Shown: positions 1-12,728 of the stretch, in pieces
How the letters are laid out: each line of letters opens with the position of its first letter
Position numbering within the stretch: position 1 is the stretch's first letter
Assembly: GCA_037157565.1 (NCBI GenBank)
Contig: JAZHRO010000063.1
Span: 158,274,501 to 158,338,500, forward strand
Direction: 5' to 3'
From: Thalassia testudinum
Taxonomy: Eukaryota; Streptophyta; Magnoliopsida; Alismatales; Hydrocharitaceae
Length of the DNA stretch: 64,000 nucleotides
Notes under the pieces: generated by a model
What the model was told of the DNA's origin: nothing
Seen by the model: the letters and a program-made list of their open reading frames with translations, nothing else
Database searches by the model: none
Translations under genes and position numbers: made by a program

Positions 1-2491
1 GTTTATCTTATTCCTTGAGTTCCAATCTTGTTTGATCAAGTCCTAGATCTATTATGGACTATTTAAGATACTTCTAAATGGGGATTTAGTGTTTTTGAAA
101 GCCTAATATGAATTTTCACCTTACATTGTCTATAGTGTAAGGTGAAGGTCATATTAGGGTTTCAATGAATTTTGGGAGTTGAATTTAGCTTTTCGTAGAT
201 TTCAAAATTGTCAGGAAAGAATTTGAGATGATTTTCATGGGATTTAGTTCATACATCTCAGTTCAAGGATTCAATTCTACATCCTATTTCTGAGATGAGA
301 TAGGGATTCCAAGACAATCAATGATGTTTTTGATGCATGGATTTGATTCTTAAGTTAAGTTTAAATCATAATCAATTCTTTAATGGCTGTGTAAATGCTT
401 ATCTTTTATTTGAATCTCCCATATTAGCACATCAAAGGCTGCATAGTAGCTACATTCAGTGGATTTTTAATCTCTATTTTCAAGTGATTTGTGGATCTAA
501 GGTGTCTTTGAGGTGAATGACACTCAGGATTGGGTTTTCCATATCTAAAATGGCTTAAAGGAGCCTTAGATCCGACCTTAATGGCCTGATCTTGCAGCAA
601 CATCAGTTGCAATAGTAGTCGCACTGAGCTGCTGAGATTAGTAGCAACAACCACTATTTTGGGTAGTTTTGATGACTAGTTGAGTTGAGTTTTGAGTCTA
701 CTAAGCGATTTGATGTGTTGTACTAATAGAATTTCATGTATCAAGCATTCATGTATTGGTGTAGCTCAATTCTTACTTGAATGGTATGTAATTCATGTTG
801 TAATTCTTTTGTCAACTACATTAACCATTCAATCTATCCAAAACATAATTTCGAATGAAATTTAAGTTAAAATTCACATTTAAATGATCAATCATCTTTC
901 ATGTGATATGTCGAGTGTCTTTGAATGCTTGTCTTTAGTCCCAGCACCTTAGAATTGAGTTTCATGGCTTAGGTTATGCATTTCAAAACCCTTTTAAGCC
1001 ATGCTTCGGCCAACCTGTAAATACATAGAAAAATACAAAAAAATTGTAAAAAAATCAAATAAGAGTATCTTGAGTAGGATTAGATATATTAATAGGTGTT
1101 CAATGTTTGAGTGGATTCTGAACCCTCTAGTTGGTAGAACATACCAGTAGATAATTCAGTCTACTTTGGTTTTGAATAAAAGAACTCAAATTTAGAAATG
1201 CAAAAGGAGTCCTCTCTTCTCTCATCTCACTTTCTCTCTCTTCCCATACTTCTATAAAATACAAAAACACTATAAAAATCTAAAAAAGTTCGAAAATACA
1301 CAAAAATACCCTTATATAGTATTTGTACTTGTAAATATAATTTAAAAACCAAGTTAAATGTAAATAATAAAATATATAACTATAATGTACATAACTAACT
1401 TATAAATGTATAATAATTATTTAAATAAGTAATTATGTTGAGCTTTACTGTACATATACAAATTATATAATTATATATTTATTTATATTACATTATATGT
1501 ACATATACTTATATAATTCTAAATAAATATGTATACATGTACAATCATATTTATATTTGTATATACTTATTTAAGTAATTATAATATACTATAGTATACT
1601 TGTACTTTTACCTATATATGTATCTATCGTACGTAATTAAGTTATTAAAGTAATTAGTTAAGTTATTAAGTTAAAATAAATTAAATTAGTAACTTAATTA
1701 GTTATTGAAGTGAATTATCTTGTGTACTTGCATAAAATAATTTTACGTATTTTTAACCTATTTATAATGTATTTATACTATATAATAGTATTTACACTTT
1801 AATTATCTATATATCTATTAAAATCGAGTAAATAAATCTATAAATTAAAATAAATAGCCAGGAATAAATAAAAATAAGTAATAATAAGCTATTAATGTAT
1901 ATTAACTAATTTATAACCCAATTTTACCATTACATTATTAATTTAAACTTTAATTAATGAATTCAGTATTAAATTAACATGTACAAATAAGCAATTTTGA
2001 CTAATTTTTAAATATAATTAAATAATTAATTATTGTAAATTAAAGGTACCAATAAGAAGCCCTATGTATAAGCTTCACAACCATATAATTTATTTTGAAA
2101 ATAGACTTTAATAAGGCACTTAATTTGAGGCTCAAAATCGGCAAATTCACACAATCAATGCAATTAAGGCATCACCCAAAACTGGTGGACTTTAATCGCA
2201 CATCAGTTGTGGGCAGTGCTGGAATACCATATATAAGGCGCAACACCAATGACCCCATCGATCATCAGCATTGGGCACACAATAACAAGTATATAGGTCC
2301 TCTTGAGCATGTTTGTGCACGCATGTGAGCACCTGCGGGGAGGTGCATGTGCGCAGGTGTGCATGCGGGTGCGCATGTGTGGGAGCAAGTGAGTGCAGGT
2401 ATGGGCCTATTAGGCCTAAATTGGACAAAAATATTCCAAATTAACAAATTGGGGCCTAGTCTAGTGATCGGGGCATTTTTGCTTGGAAGAG
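1..2491. other. AT-rich non-coding stretch
   Basis: I see no supportable gene here. The open frames are short, without family motifs. The stretch from about 1340 to 2040 is extremely AT-rich, with many TATATA and TTAATTAA-like runs. Around 2325-2405 there is a G/T-rich purine-pyrimidine alternating patch (repeats of GTGCGCATGTG type) that produces spurious His/Cys-rich frames on the minus strand. Probably old decayed repeat DNA. Confidence 0.6.
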
Positions 2492-4273
2492 TGATGATGT
2501 CAGAAAAATAATACGTCGTCATAGTGTAAAATTTGTGGTGGAATGTCTCAAACAAAAATATTTATCAATGAAACCTAATCACGGTGGATTAGGTCGTATC
2601 CACAGGGAGGAACAAGGCCAATAGACTCACATTTGTTTCCACTAGAGATCTTGGTTCAAGAAAAATAGGTAGCAAGATTATTCTTAAGCTAAAGGATATT
2701 GCATGCACTCAACACCTGAAAATGTAACATAAAAAATATTTCAATAGTACTCTTCATTGGGAACAACTCCTTTACCTAATGAGTAATCCATCCACTCCAT
2801 GTTTCACCAATATGAAAAATGTCTCAAGCAATAAATGAGAATGAGAGATCTAGAGAACCCGACATGAGAGAAGGTGAAAGTGTGTAGAAACAACTAAATG
2901 CAAGGGCCTGCGAATCAAATGCCACAAAATATAATACAATATGTCAAAAATCCAACCTCTTAACCATTAGATTTTTCATTTAATTGCCCTCCTCCAATAG
3001 CAAAACAGGGGAGTTGGCTTCCTCCCCTTCAACCATGCGTGGAAGATCTTGTTGGAGGCATGGCTGGTCACAGGAGTTGGGTTAGAGGAGAGGAGAGTGT
3101 CTGTGGTGGTGCGGCGACCTGAGGTGGCTAGAGCTCACCGTCGGTGGCGAGAAGGAGACTGGCGAGGTGATGTTGCCAACAGTGATCTATGACCAGGAAG
3201 CCTTTGCATTCGACCGTGGAGGGTGTTCGAGTGTGAAGGAGGTTGGCAACATGTAGAGACAAAGAAAATGGTGGCTGGGAGTGGTGGCTAGCTATCATTA
3301 GTGATGGGATCTTCTAAGTTGTAATAGGGGTTTAGGAAGAAGAAGAAGAAGAAGCAGTGCTGCTTGTTTGATAATGAGGAGTGATCGCAGTGAAGAGGCC
3401 ACTCGTTACTGGTTGCATACACGTGAGAAAGGTGGCACTGTCGAGGAGATCATGATGTGGTGCTTGCGGAGGATGAGGCGCATGGTCGCAATGAGAGCAT
3501 GATTGGAAGGAGGCTGAGGTGCGGAGAAGGTTCGCAGTGTTCGTGTCACTGCTATGAGTTGTGGTCAATGGTATTGTTGAGAGGGCGAAAGGAAAAGCAC
3601 TATGGTGCAACCCAGTGCAACTTCGTGGTCGTGAGCGAGAGGTGGAGGTTGTTGCGACAAGGTTGCAAGATGTCGAGGATGGACGAGACACAGTGATGAT
3701 GAACGCGCGATGGTGGAAGGAAGATGAGATGCGGTGGCAGAGAGGTTGCGGTTGGCACATGGTCGATGACAAGTGGTCGTGGTTGCAGATGTTAGTGCTG
3801 TCACCACCGATCGCAGTTATGCAATGTCGAGGATGTGGTAATGGGAGGCTTAAGGTAGTAGGAATGTTGGAGAGAGGTCAGGGATGCAGATGGTTCGTTG
3901 TGATGGCACGGTTGTTGAAGACAGTTGTGGGTAGCTCGCAGTGGTGGTTGTGGGCGCGTGGTCTTGAAGAAGAGAGAGATCTCCCCCAGAGGGGGAGAGA
4001 GAGAGATGATCTTGGGCATGGATGTGTGCATGTGTTTTTATCTGTGTGTGTTTGTTGTGAGAGGGATGTGTGGAAGCGATTGAGACATTTTCAGGATGGA
4101 GGAGAAAATGAGAGAAATATAGGGAGAGAAAAGAAGGTGAATAATTTGATGTGGCTGTTTGTTGCATTTGAGAGATCACATGAGAGATACCAGAAAAAAG
4201 TGAGAGGAATTTCTTTCCTTTTTTCTTTTGGTGAGGGATAGAAATAGCATTTTTATGTGATGTCATTGTGTTC
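2492..4273 (-). mobile_element. LTR fragment (X), minus orientation, edges uncertain
   Basis: At 2592-2610 there is the motif ggtcgtatccacagggagg. The same kind of motif, read antisense, lies 60-120 bp from the end of the clearer minus-strand LTRs in this window (4381, 6785, 15369, 24664, 53771). The GC-richer centre (3000-4030) has long overlapping frames on both strands with no family motif, as in the U3/R parts of the other LTRs. The block stops at the edge of element A, which probably inserted into it. I could not find a matching far half or a target duplication, so the boundaries are approximate. The plus-strand frame at 3561-4241 is low-complexity Gly/Arg/Trp-rich and is not accepted as a gene. 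Confidence 0.4.
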
Positions 4274-6558
4274 TGATAGCGAAAATATGCGGTTTGTTAA
4301 TTAGGCAATTTAGTGTCGTTGCAACGCGTAAATCCACTTTCGCTCTTAAATTTATATTCCTAGATAGGAGAGTATCTAGCGTCGTCCAAGGAGGCAAAAA
4401 TTGCAAAATTAATCCTCTTGATTACAGATAGATCTCAACTTCTTTTTGATATTTTTCAATATGTAATTTTTTTTTGTATTTTGAAAAGACGAGGGCAAAC
4501 AGCAAATTGTAGCGAAAAGAAATAACACGTACAAATGATTAACTAAAATCTAAAAGATAGAAATATCTTCTTCCTAAACTCACTCTAGGCAAGTGGAGGC
4601 CTAGGGTAATTAGGAAGAAGAGGTGAAACAAGTGCTAGAACCAAAATAAACAACTGCAATAAAAAGCTAAAAGAAGGCAATTTTGATTGAGTAGAATGAG
4701 TGTTCTTTTCAAGGACAAGTAGAGGAATGCTTCTACTAGAATTAAACAATCTAAAAGCAAGAAAAGAAACACAAATCTTCTTGTAACAATGGTGAAGAAG
4801 GTTGTCTTCTTGCTCCAAGCCTAGCTGCTCCTTGGCTTGAAAAGAGGGCTTCCTTCTCCTTCTTCCTTGAGAGCTCCTCCAAGGTGGAAGCTACCACCTT
4901 TAATGCTCTCTCCAAAGGGGTGGGCGTGCACCACCCTTAAAAACTCCTCCAAGGTGGTGTGACCACCTTCAAGATCTCCTCCAAGATCTTCCTTGCCTGG
5001 CTTCTCCTTTGGCTGGCGTGACCCAAGAGAGAAGGGAAGAGGGGAAGGCACCTAGGGGACAGAATATCCCCTTAATCTTCTTCTTCTTCTTCTCTCTTGG
5101 ACGTGGGCTTCTTGGTGGAATATGAGAGTGAAATTGCTAGCCAAGGATGACTTGAATGGTGGTGGGTAGTGGTCTTTTTATAGGGTAGGATGGGGGGTTA
5201 AGGGCCCCTTGAAATGGAGGGCTAGGATGGAAGGATGAGGGTGGTTGGTGATCCTATGGCTAGGGTGAGTTTCCGCCAACCCAAGGGGTGTTAAAGGGGG
5301 TGGTTATGGTGGTGTTGGTGTCTTTTGGTGGTGGAGAGACACCCCATGTTGGCGCCAACATGGGGTCTTCTAGAAGGGGGGTTAGGTGGATGGTGGAGAT
5401 GGGTTCAAGGGGGATTGTGTGGTGGAGATGAGGGGAGATTTTGGAGGGAAAAGTGGTGCCATTAAGGGGTGGTTATGGGTAGTTTTTGGCGTCACTTTTA
5501 GGTGTCTTTTGGAGGTGGTGGGTAGGTTAGGTTGGTGCCAAGTAGGTTAGCTTATGTGGAGCTTAGGTGGATCTAGTTGGTTGGAGTTGGTAGGTGGGTT
5601 TTTGGGGTGGTACAAGCCAAGGAAGTTGGAGCATAGCTAAGCTAAGCTAAGCTAGCTTAGCTAATGGAGGAGTAGAGGAGAAGGTGTTGGAGCTAGGGTT
5701 TGGAGGGAAGAGCTGAGGAGGAGAAGTCTGGAGCTGAAATTGGAGCTGGCTGCTGCTGAAGAGGCTGGCATGGAGCTACTCTAGCTGGCTTAGCTTGCTA
5801 GTTCTTTGCTAGCTACTAAGCCAAGCTAAAGTAAGCTAGCTTCTACCAAAATGAGCTGAGGTGAGCTAGGTCTGGTGCTCCCAGGGAGAATCAAGCTAGT
5901 TGAGGCAGCTAAGGGAGCTTAGCTCAACTGAGTTGAGCTAAGCTGAGTCCCCGGGAGCTGAACTTGAGCTTCCTGAGCTGGGATGAGTTCTTCTTCAGCT
6001 GGCTGGAGCTAAGTGGAGCTGGATGTAGCTGGATTTGAGCTGAGGTGAACTCCTGCCAACTTAGCTGAGCTAGCTAGAGCTCCTTGTGGACTAGTGGGAG
6101 CTGAGATGAGCTAGACGTAGCTAAGTTGAGCTGGATCTGAGCTGACTTGAGCTAGGGTGAGCTAAGGTGAACTCTCTTGAGCTGCCATCCAGCTGAGATT
6201 AGCTGAATGGAGCTGGGATGAGCTAACCCTAGTTCAAGTAAGCTAGGTTCTAGCTGCGGTGAGCTGGATCAAGCTGAGGTGAGCTAGATCAAGCTGAGGT
6301 GAGCTGGATCAGGCTGAGTTCCAGCTAGTCTGGGCTTTTCCTTCACCATTTGCCTTCTTGAGTGCTAGGGTTTTAGGGATCTATATATCTGTACATCCCT
6401 AACACTCACAAAAACATATTAAAAAGACAATAAAAAATGCAATGCATGCCTAACCTATTTTATGCCTAAATGCAGCCCAAAAACCCGTTTGCGGAGTAAA
6501 ATCCTAAGAGCTAGGTTTGTTTTAATGCATAAGAATGATGATAAACTGGCGTTTATCA
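4274..6558 (-). repeat. 3' LTR of element A
   Basis: About 2285 bp. In the sense (minus) orientation it starts TGATAAACGCC and ends CGCTATCA, the TG...CA ends typical of LTRs. It is closely similar along its whole length to 15263-17563, differing by scattered substitutions and small indels (for example a shorter AGCTAAGCTA run near 5634). It contains a pyrimidine-rich block (5075-5095), a large AGCT-rich block (5630-6340) and the U5-type motif at 4381-4395. The minus-strand frames at 4585-4818 and 4821-5051 recur at 15574-15807 and 15810-16133; they are LTR sequence, with no recognised protein family. Confidence 0.88.
5634..6330. repeat. degenerate AGCT/GAGCTG repeat block in LTR A
   Basis: About 700 bp in which AGCT recurs every few bases, in variants such as GAGCTGGATC, AAGCTGAGGT and TAGCTAAGC. 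Near 6258-6318 a unit of about 20 bp (GAGCTGGATCAAGCTGAGGT) is repeated almost exactly about three times. The same block is at about 16620-17335 in the other LTR. In the sense orientation this is the 5' part of the LTR (U3). Confidence 0.8.
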
Positions 6559-6579
6559 CACCCCCATGCTTATCTTTTG
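6559..6579 (-). promoter_or_regulatory. terminal polypurine tract of element A
   Basis: On the minus strand the sequence is purine-rich (AAAGATAAGCATGGGGGTG) directly before the TGATAAACG start of the 3' LTR. This is the expected place and composition for the plus-strand primer of an LTR retrotransposon. Near-identical motifs precede the 3' LTRs of B (18767-18785) and C (36581-36602). Confidence 0.8.
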
Positions 6580-6671
6580 CTAGTCTCTTAGCAAAACTTA
6601 AAATGGAATTTTTGGGAAATCTAATTTGTTCGACTTTTGAGGAGAAAAAGAGATTAATGGACCTTGGTAAA

Positions 6672-9401
6672 TGTTCGTCGCTCTTTTGTGCGGTTTGTTA
6701 AAAGATAATATCGCGTTGTAGTATAGCCGCTAAAGCGTTCAAAACAAATAAAGATTTTTATTACTCGAAAACCAGAGTATCCGAGGTCGAACACAGGGAG
6801 CAAATGGAATTTACTACTAGTCAAAATGTAATTAAACACACTAATTTACTCAAAATATCAATTCAAATGTGAATGTATGCAATTAAAAGTTATTAGGACA
6901 AAAATATGAAATTGGACGTCTGATCACAAGATCAGACGTCTTAAAAGTGTTTCTCCTTTTCTTCTTCTTCTGCAGTCTCTCATTTTCTTCTTCGTTTCGC
7001 TTCTCTCTGCTTTCTTTCTTGTCTTGCACAGCCTTCTTCTTCTTCTTTTGATCTTCTAATCTTTTCTTTGCCTCTCTTGTTCTCTGTGTCTTGATCTTTC
7101 TTCTTCCGCTTTCCTTCTTCTCGTGCGAAGGCTTCTTTCTTTCTTCTTCTCTGTCTTTGCTCCTTCTTTCTTCTCTTCTTCGCCTCGCCTTTCCTTCTTC
7201 TTCTGTAGCGGCCAAGTCCTTCTCCTGCGTTCAGCCTGGCCTGCACAGGAGCAAAACCTAACCCTTCTCCCACTACCCGCGCGTCTCTCTCTCAAGCATT
7301 TCAGTCACGGACGCTCTCCCAGAGCCACAGCCATAATCGGGTCGGATCGTACCCGGGACCAGGCGCACCTGAAGGTGGTGTGATGCGCGAGGAGTGCGTA
7401 GGTCTAGGCCGGGTCGGATCCGCCAAGTCCGCGTGGTCAGGCCGCGGACGAGGTGGGTGGGGTCAGTGAGGGACCTCACCCCTGTGCTTTCGAGGCAGTA
7501 AAGCTATATCACAAAAACTCTTTATACCATACCTGTGCCTTGAGATTCCACGATGTGGGACTAAACGTTCCGCCCTTCCTTTGCGCGCGCCCGCAGACTC
7601 TCGTGTGCAATTGCCCACGCTGAAGGCCCTGCTGGTGCTCCTTGCTGAACTCAGTCACCTCGCAACACTTGCGAGAGTCTGCTGCACCTGCCGCCTGGGA
7701 AGCCTGACGCCTGCTGCTGCTCCAAGCTTCCTGCTGCTTTGGCTGTTAATGGCGGCCGGGGCGTTCACCTGAGATTCCACAGAATGGCCTATTGGCCCAG
7801 TCAGAATAGCTGGAAACCTTCGCCGTAGCACGGCGAAGGTGGTGGGTGATGCTGCAGGTTGCCGGTCGGCCTAGGCGTGCGCACCTAGGTCAACCTGTGG
7901 CCGGTGATGGTGGGTTGTTCGGGGGGTGGTTATGGAGGTCTGGAGTGGCAGTTGTGGGGTGGAGCGAGTTCCTGGTGGTGAGGCGGAGCTACCGAAGTGG
8001 TTGGAGAGCCGTGTGGAGTGCTGGAATGGTGGAAGCGGCTCACCGGAGGTCGGTCGGTGATGTGGAAGATGAGGGTGGTCAGCGTCGGTCGAGGGGTAAT
8101 CAGATGAGATAACAGGGGGAAAAGAGAGAGGATAGGATGGAGAGGAGTTCTAACCTAATTGTAAGGATGAAAGGGGACGGAAGGCGGACAGCAGTACCTG
8201 CTGTCGCCGGAGAAGATGACGCCCAGTGGGGGAGAACGGCGGCGACGACGGGGCTGAGGCAGCGTGCGCTGGTACTGCGCGACGCGGAGGGAGGTCAGGA
8301 AGCTAACTCTGCCACTGGTTTTGTGGCAGAGCGAAGAGGGAGGGGAGGGGGGCTCGCCGGAGCTAGCTGGGATATTTGGCCGGGCAGGAGGAGAGGAATT
8401 GAAGGGGGAAACTCGGCCAAATCAAGCTCAGCCTCTTCGGCCGGAGTTGTGGGTTCTTATATAGGCGCTGGACTGGGTGTGCAGGGCGTGAAGGGCACGT
8501 AATTGCCTGAGGTTGGTCGCCGGAGATGGAAAGGAGTTAGGATACCCAAATCTCTTGTGCGTTCGCACGAGAGATTGGGTTTACACCAGCGATTGTAATT
8601 GACTTTATAAGGAAGGGAATTCCTCAGAGAATCCTCCTTCCATTTCTGGGAGGGAATCTCTGAGGGATTAGAGAGCAATCCCTCTCCGAACCTCGCCGAA
8701 GCTCGGTTCTGCCCTAGCAATGGCGGCAGGACCGGTTTGCAAAGGAGGCGAAGAACCTAGGGGGTTCTCTGCAACGGTATTCAAAAGATAGGGACCAATT
8801 TGTGATTTGGGTGTACTAAATTGCAAAGTAGGTCAAGATGACCTCTCCTTAGGTCCAAATTTTGGTGCAAACCTAATTTGGACCTAAGGAATCCAATGGT
8901 GAAGTTGGATTTTAGGTTTGACCTCTTTTGAATGGACATTTTGCGTAAAAACCTAAATTAGGTTAATTGAAGAGCTAGGACCCTAATCTACGTCAAACTA
9001 GGTTCCAAAGGCCAAATTAAGTGTTCCAAACCCTAGAGGATGTTTTCCCATGATTTGTAGAGGGTTTACTTGCTTTTTGTTCTGACCGGAACCTTGTTAA
9101 TTTAAGTGGGTCTGTTTTAGGGTTACCAAGTGTCATTTAGTTCTTAGATTGCACATGAACCCATTTCTGATTGACTCAACCCACTTTTTATCTCATTTAG
9201 ATCATTTGACCTATGTTTTGCCTCTGAGAAATTCTGTTTATGTACTACAATGGTAAAATTGCAGTTTTAACCTTTATTTCATGTTTTCTTCTCAGAGCAC
9301 TTGTTCCTTCAGTTAGGCCTTCTTCTAGGTTATGTAGGAGCTTTTATCTTCTTTATTGGGTCAAAATGAGCTAGTTATGGCTCATGATGAGGCTCTCATC
9401 A
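6672..9401 (-). mobile_element. solo LTR nested in element A, with 5-bp target duplication
   Basis: A 2730-bp block with plus-strand ends tgttcgtcgc...ctctcatca, that is TGATGAGAG...CGACGAACA in its own sense. It is flanked by an identical duplication gtaaa at 6667-6671 and 9402-9406. No second LTR or internal region is present, so it is a solo LTR left by LTR-LTR recombination. It lies between the terminal polypurine tract and the coding part of element A and therefore inserted after A. Its first part is nearly identical to 62522-64000 in inverted orientation. A TATA-like TATATAAG lies on the minus strand at 8457-8464. The U5-type motif is at 6785-6800. The Lys/Arg/Glu-rich minus frames at 6883-7295 come from a pyrimidine-rich stretch and are not accepted as genes. 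Confidence 0.9.
6915..6940. other. perfect 11-bp inverted repeat around GACGTC
   Basis: gacgtctgatc (6915-6925) and gatcagacgtc (6930-6940) are exact reverse complements separated by acaa. Each arm carries the palindrome GACGTC (C-box core of plant bZIP binding sites). It lies in the downstream part of the solo LTR and could be a DNA-binding palindrome or an RNA hairpin. Confidence 0.85.
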
Positions 9402-9406
9402 GTAAA

Positions 9407-10500
9407 TTGAAACACTGGAGGTACGGGATTTGTTAAAGATAAACATCGGGATTTATTTTTGGATTCAACCATTAGATAGAACGGGATCAATATATCCTCC
9501 ATAAAATTCTCAAATTAACCCCTTGTTAATTCAGATGACTTGAAATGTTTGTTTTTAGTATTTTTTTGGCTGATGAATCTGATTCTCAACTTGCAAAATC
9601 CTTTAAAACCTTGTGTCTGTGATTGTGAAAAGCCAACATTTATAAGGATGTATTATTATTATATTTTTTTTTTTTTCCCCATACTTATTTTTAGCTTAGT
9701 CTTACAACAGACGTATCGCGATCATCATTCCCGTTACCATTTTTCGAGGGGGCTCTGGCACCAATACTTCGGGATAGCACTGTCCATGATACCACCCAGG
9801 AGCTCACAACCCCAAAACACGATGCGGTGAAAAGGGGCGCTCCAAGCAAACTCAAGCTCTTGCTCCGACGCTATAGGTAGAGCACCGTCCAAGACACTTG
9901 AGCTGCTAAAATGCTCTTTAATGCTCCGTCTAAAGATATGAAATATAGATATAGAGCAGCACCGAGGCGGTAACATGTTGACATCGCGTCCTCAAAGAAA
10001 GTATTTTCCTTCTTCTCGGCGGTGGGAACTCAAACCAATGATCTGCTTCAGACTTTTACTAAATCCAAACAAGGGAGTTTTTCAAATTTTTAGTTGTTTT
10101 TAAGTGTTGGCTTGTGTGTGAAAATTGACACAAGAAGTTTCTTGAGACCTGCAAGTTTTTGAATCAGAAACTAAGTCAAATACTTTCCATATTACAAAAT
10201 AGGATCAAGTCACCTGAACTATCATGAGTTCAGGTGGGATTTTAGAGAAGGATATCCGATCTAGTCTAAAATAGACCCTGAAATTCTAATGATCAGATCC
10301 ATATCCTCATCCTTAGTTTGTTAAAGATTAAATCCCATTGTACCAGAGGTAAATTTTTCAACCTTAGTCCCGATTTCAAAAATTTTTTCCTCAAAAAGTT
10401 TTCAACATTTCTTTTGGGGTATGCAAGCAGGAAATAAATTAAAGAAAATTACATGTTTTTAGGTTTTGAACGTCCTAAATCGATCGTAAAAATTTAAAAA
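9407..10500 (-). other. non-coding tail of element A
   Basis: Region between the internal purine motif and the nested solo LTR. No coding motif is seen. It includes a T-rich run near 9661-9676. The hairpin pair found in the tails of B and C is not visible here, so this tail belongs to a different subfamily. Confidence 0.5.
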
Positions 10501-10539
10501 CACCCCCCCCCATGCTTAAGATATGCCATGTCCTCATGC
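10501..10539 (-). promoter_or_regulatory. internal polypurine motif of element A
   Basis: Read on the minus strand: ATGAGGACATGGCATATC, then TTAAGCATGGGGGGGGGTG. It lies about 135 bp after the end of the protease frame. The same two-part motif (ATGAGGACATTGC plus a GCATGGGG or GCTTGGGG tract) follows the coding region in B (20001-20038) and C (35331-35370). A role as a second plus-strand primer is an inference. Confidence 0.6.
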
Positions 10540-10673
10540 ATTAGGAGGGAAAAGTGACCACCTTAGAGAAGAACGGTCGGGTTTAGGATGAACAAAACCT
10601 AGAAAAAGAAGAAAAAAGGAAAGCAAGAAAAATTGATGGGTTACCTCCCATCCAGTGCTATCTTTTACGCCAT

Positions 10674-11618
10674 TTAGCCGGGCGTGAAGGTATGCACAGA
10701 AGACGGAAAATCATGTAAATAATTGGACACTTGGATGCCCGCAAAAAAGGTATCTTCGTCTAGATCCCTAGAAAATTGATTAGAAATAATATTGGGATCA
10801 AAGTGAGATGGAAATTGATAAGTGTGGCCGGAGTCTGGCCATGGTTTTAATTCAGGTTGGGTGCCAAACTCGGGCGGGGTTGGTGGCAGGTCCGTAAGAA
10901 AGAGGTCGGGGAAGGAATGGTGAGTTAGTGTGGAAAAATTAGGTGCGTGAATAGTGGGTGGGTTAGGGGGGTTATCAGGAATAAATTTGGAGTCAAGACA
11001 AGTTTCCGGATCACAGATTTCGCCAACCACTGAGTCTGAATCAGAGTCCTCAAAAAAATTGTGGTCGGTAAGGGTATCTATTAACATTGTCTCCTCCACC
11101 ATATTGGAAATTTCAGTATCTGAGTCCTCAAAGAAGTTATCATCATGGAATCTACTGGAGGATTTAAAAATATCTAAAGTGATAGTTTGGCCTGCACAGG
11201 TGATATTCATTTTGCTTGTGTGGCAATTGATATTTGCCTTTGCAGTGGCCAAAAAGGGGCGTCCAAGGATTATCGGGGAGTCCAGTAATGATTCGGGTGC
11301 CTCAATGTCAAGCACCAGAAAGTCTGTAGGGAAGACACAATTCTGGACCTTGACTAATACATCCTCGACAATCCCACAAGGTTTGATTGTAGATCGGTCG
11401 GCTAATTGCAGGGTAACCTCGACGGGTTTTAATTCACCGATATGAAATTCTTCGAATAAACTCGTGGGAATAATATTTACTGAGGCACCAAGATCAAGGA
11501 GGGCGCGATTAATTGTAGTGTCATCAATAATTACAGAAATTAAAGGTGCCCCCGGATCTTTCATCTTAGGAGGCAGCTTACTCTGTATGACAGAGCTTAT
11601 TGTCTCCGAAAGATGCAC
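10674..11618 (-). pseudogene. retropepsin-like aspartic protease and C-terminal tail (element A)
   Basis: 314 codons in the same frame as the two gag segments upstream, separated from gag by one TAG at about 11619-11636. Residues 26-125 match the plant Athila/Tat retropepsin fold: the catalytic loop is DLGAS at residues 42-46 (the DLGA form usual in this group, rather than DTGA or DSGA), then LQLADRS near residues 70-76 and the second conserved loop ILGRPFL near 117-123. The protease would cut the gag-protease polyprotein during particle maturation. Residues about 150-314 are acidic and Pro/Ser-rich with no recognised domain, and the frame then ends at 10674 without entering reverse transcriptase. 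The plus-strand frames here are shadows. Confidence 0.85.
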
Positions 11619-11636
11619 CTGTCCTAGATTTTTGGC

Positions 11637-12728
11637 CTACCTTTTAGGAGTACAAATCTCCTTTAAAAATTTAGCATAGGTAGGTATATATTTAATGGCA
11701 TCTAGGAGAGGGATATTGATATGAACTTGCCCAAATAGCTCCATGAGTTCTTCTGTAGTGGGCTCAGATTTCTTTTTTTTGTTGGTGGTGGGGTAGAGAG
11801 CTTGTGGGAAAGGGATCTTGTCTTGAGATTTTGGTTTTTCTTTTTCTTCCTGATGGGGAGGTGGGGAGTCAATTTGCACATGTATCTTACCAGGTTCGTG
11901 TGAAGGCCCGGGGTCAGTGGTGGTTTTCCCACTCCTCAAAGTAATTGCATGTGCAGTCGGATTATTATTTGGAGGAGGTGGGGGGGCCTGTGATTGCAGA
12001 AACCTGGGCGGCTGCTGAGGTGGTGGATTAGGAGGAGGCTGATTTGGACAGTGTGGATTTCTGCCCATATAATGGTTCCCTTGGTGATTGGGATTGGGTA
12101 TGGGTTGGGACGGAAGATGTCCTACAGGTCTTTGCGTGGGAGAAACCCCAATCTGATTGTTCAGATTTATGATGTTGCGGGTTACTTCTGTCATTTTTGT
12201 TTGCATATCCTGTAGGGTTCGCAGCATCTGGGCATTGATATCTTGTTGGGATGGCCCAGGATGGAAGTTTGGATTCGATCCATACCCATTAAAATGATGT
12301 GGTTGGGAGGAAACTTGATTATTCCAGGAGTAGTTCGAGTAATTTTTCCAATTGGAAGAATTTTTAAAGGGCTTCTGGATGGTAGAAATATTTTGGGTGG
12401 GGTTAAGATCTGGATAATTATAATTCCCCAGTGAATCATGGGCAACCTCAGAATAATCAGCAAGAGTAGTGTTGAGATTGTGCAAATTTTCTCTTCGTGG
12501 AAAGTTAGGTTGGGTTAGATGTGGGTGTGGAGCTTGAGTTGATGTGGCGAGTCTTTCCTCAATTTTTTTCTGATTACTATGCATCTGGTCGAGTTTCTGA
12601 GCGATCAATTGAAGATCGTCTTGGGTGACTGGGATAGATTGAGTGCCTATTTCATGAACACCGAACTGCGGGTTTTGAGTTCTGCAAAATGTGTTCATGG
12701 AAGCTTGATTAAATGAGTTTTCACTCAT
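11637..12728 (-). pseudogene. gag C-terminal part (element A)
   Basis: 363 codons in the same frame as the gag core (12804-13658) and the protease. It starts after an in-frame TAA at about 12801-12803. It shows the Athila-type gag tail: the NSFNQAS and GVHE stretches, the Asn/Ser/Tyr-rich block ending NYSWNNQ (equivalent to NFSW in B and D), a Pro/Gln-rich linker (PPPNPPPQQPPRF), HAITLRSGK and the basic end IPTYAKFLKEICTPKR just before the TAG. No CCHC zinc knuckle is present, as is common in this gag type. It would form the linker and nucleic-acid-binding part of the capsid protein. Confidence 0.82.

Noticed and set aside
3332..4266. Overlapping frames of 138-226 codons on both strands
   Set aside because: Low-complexity composition (Ser/Thr/His or Gly/Arg/Trp), no domain, and position in an LTR-like GC-rich block. 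Better explained by base composition.
6883..7295. Highly charged Lys/Arg/Glu frames on the minus strand
   Set aside because: They are the reverse of a TTCTTC-rich pyrimidine tract inside the solo LTR; three frames are open at once, which points to composition and not to a protein.
10954..11445. Plus-strand frame of 163 codons
   Set aside because: Antisense shadow of the element A protease, whose motifs are clear on the minus strand.
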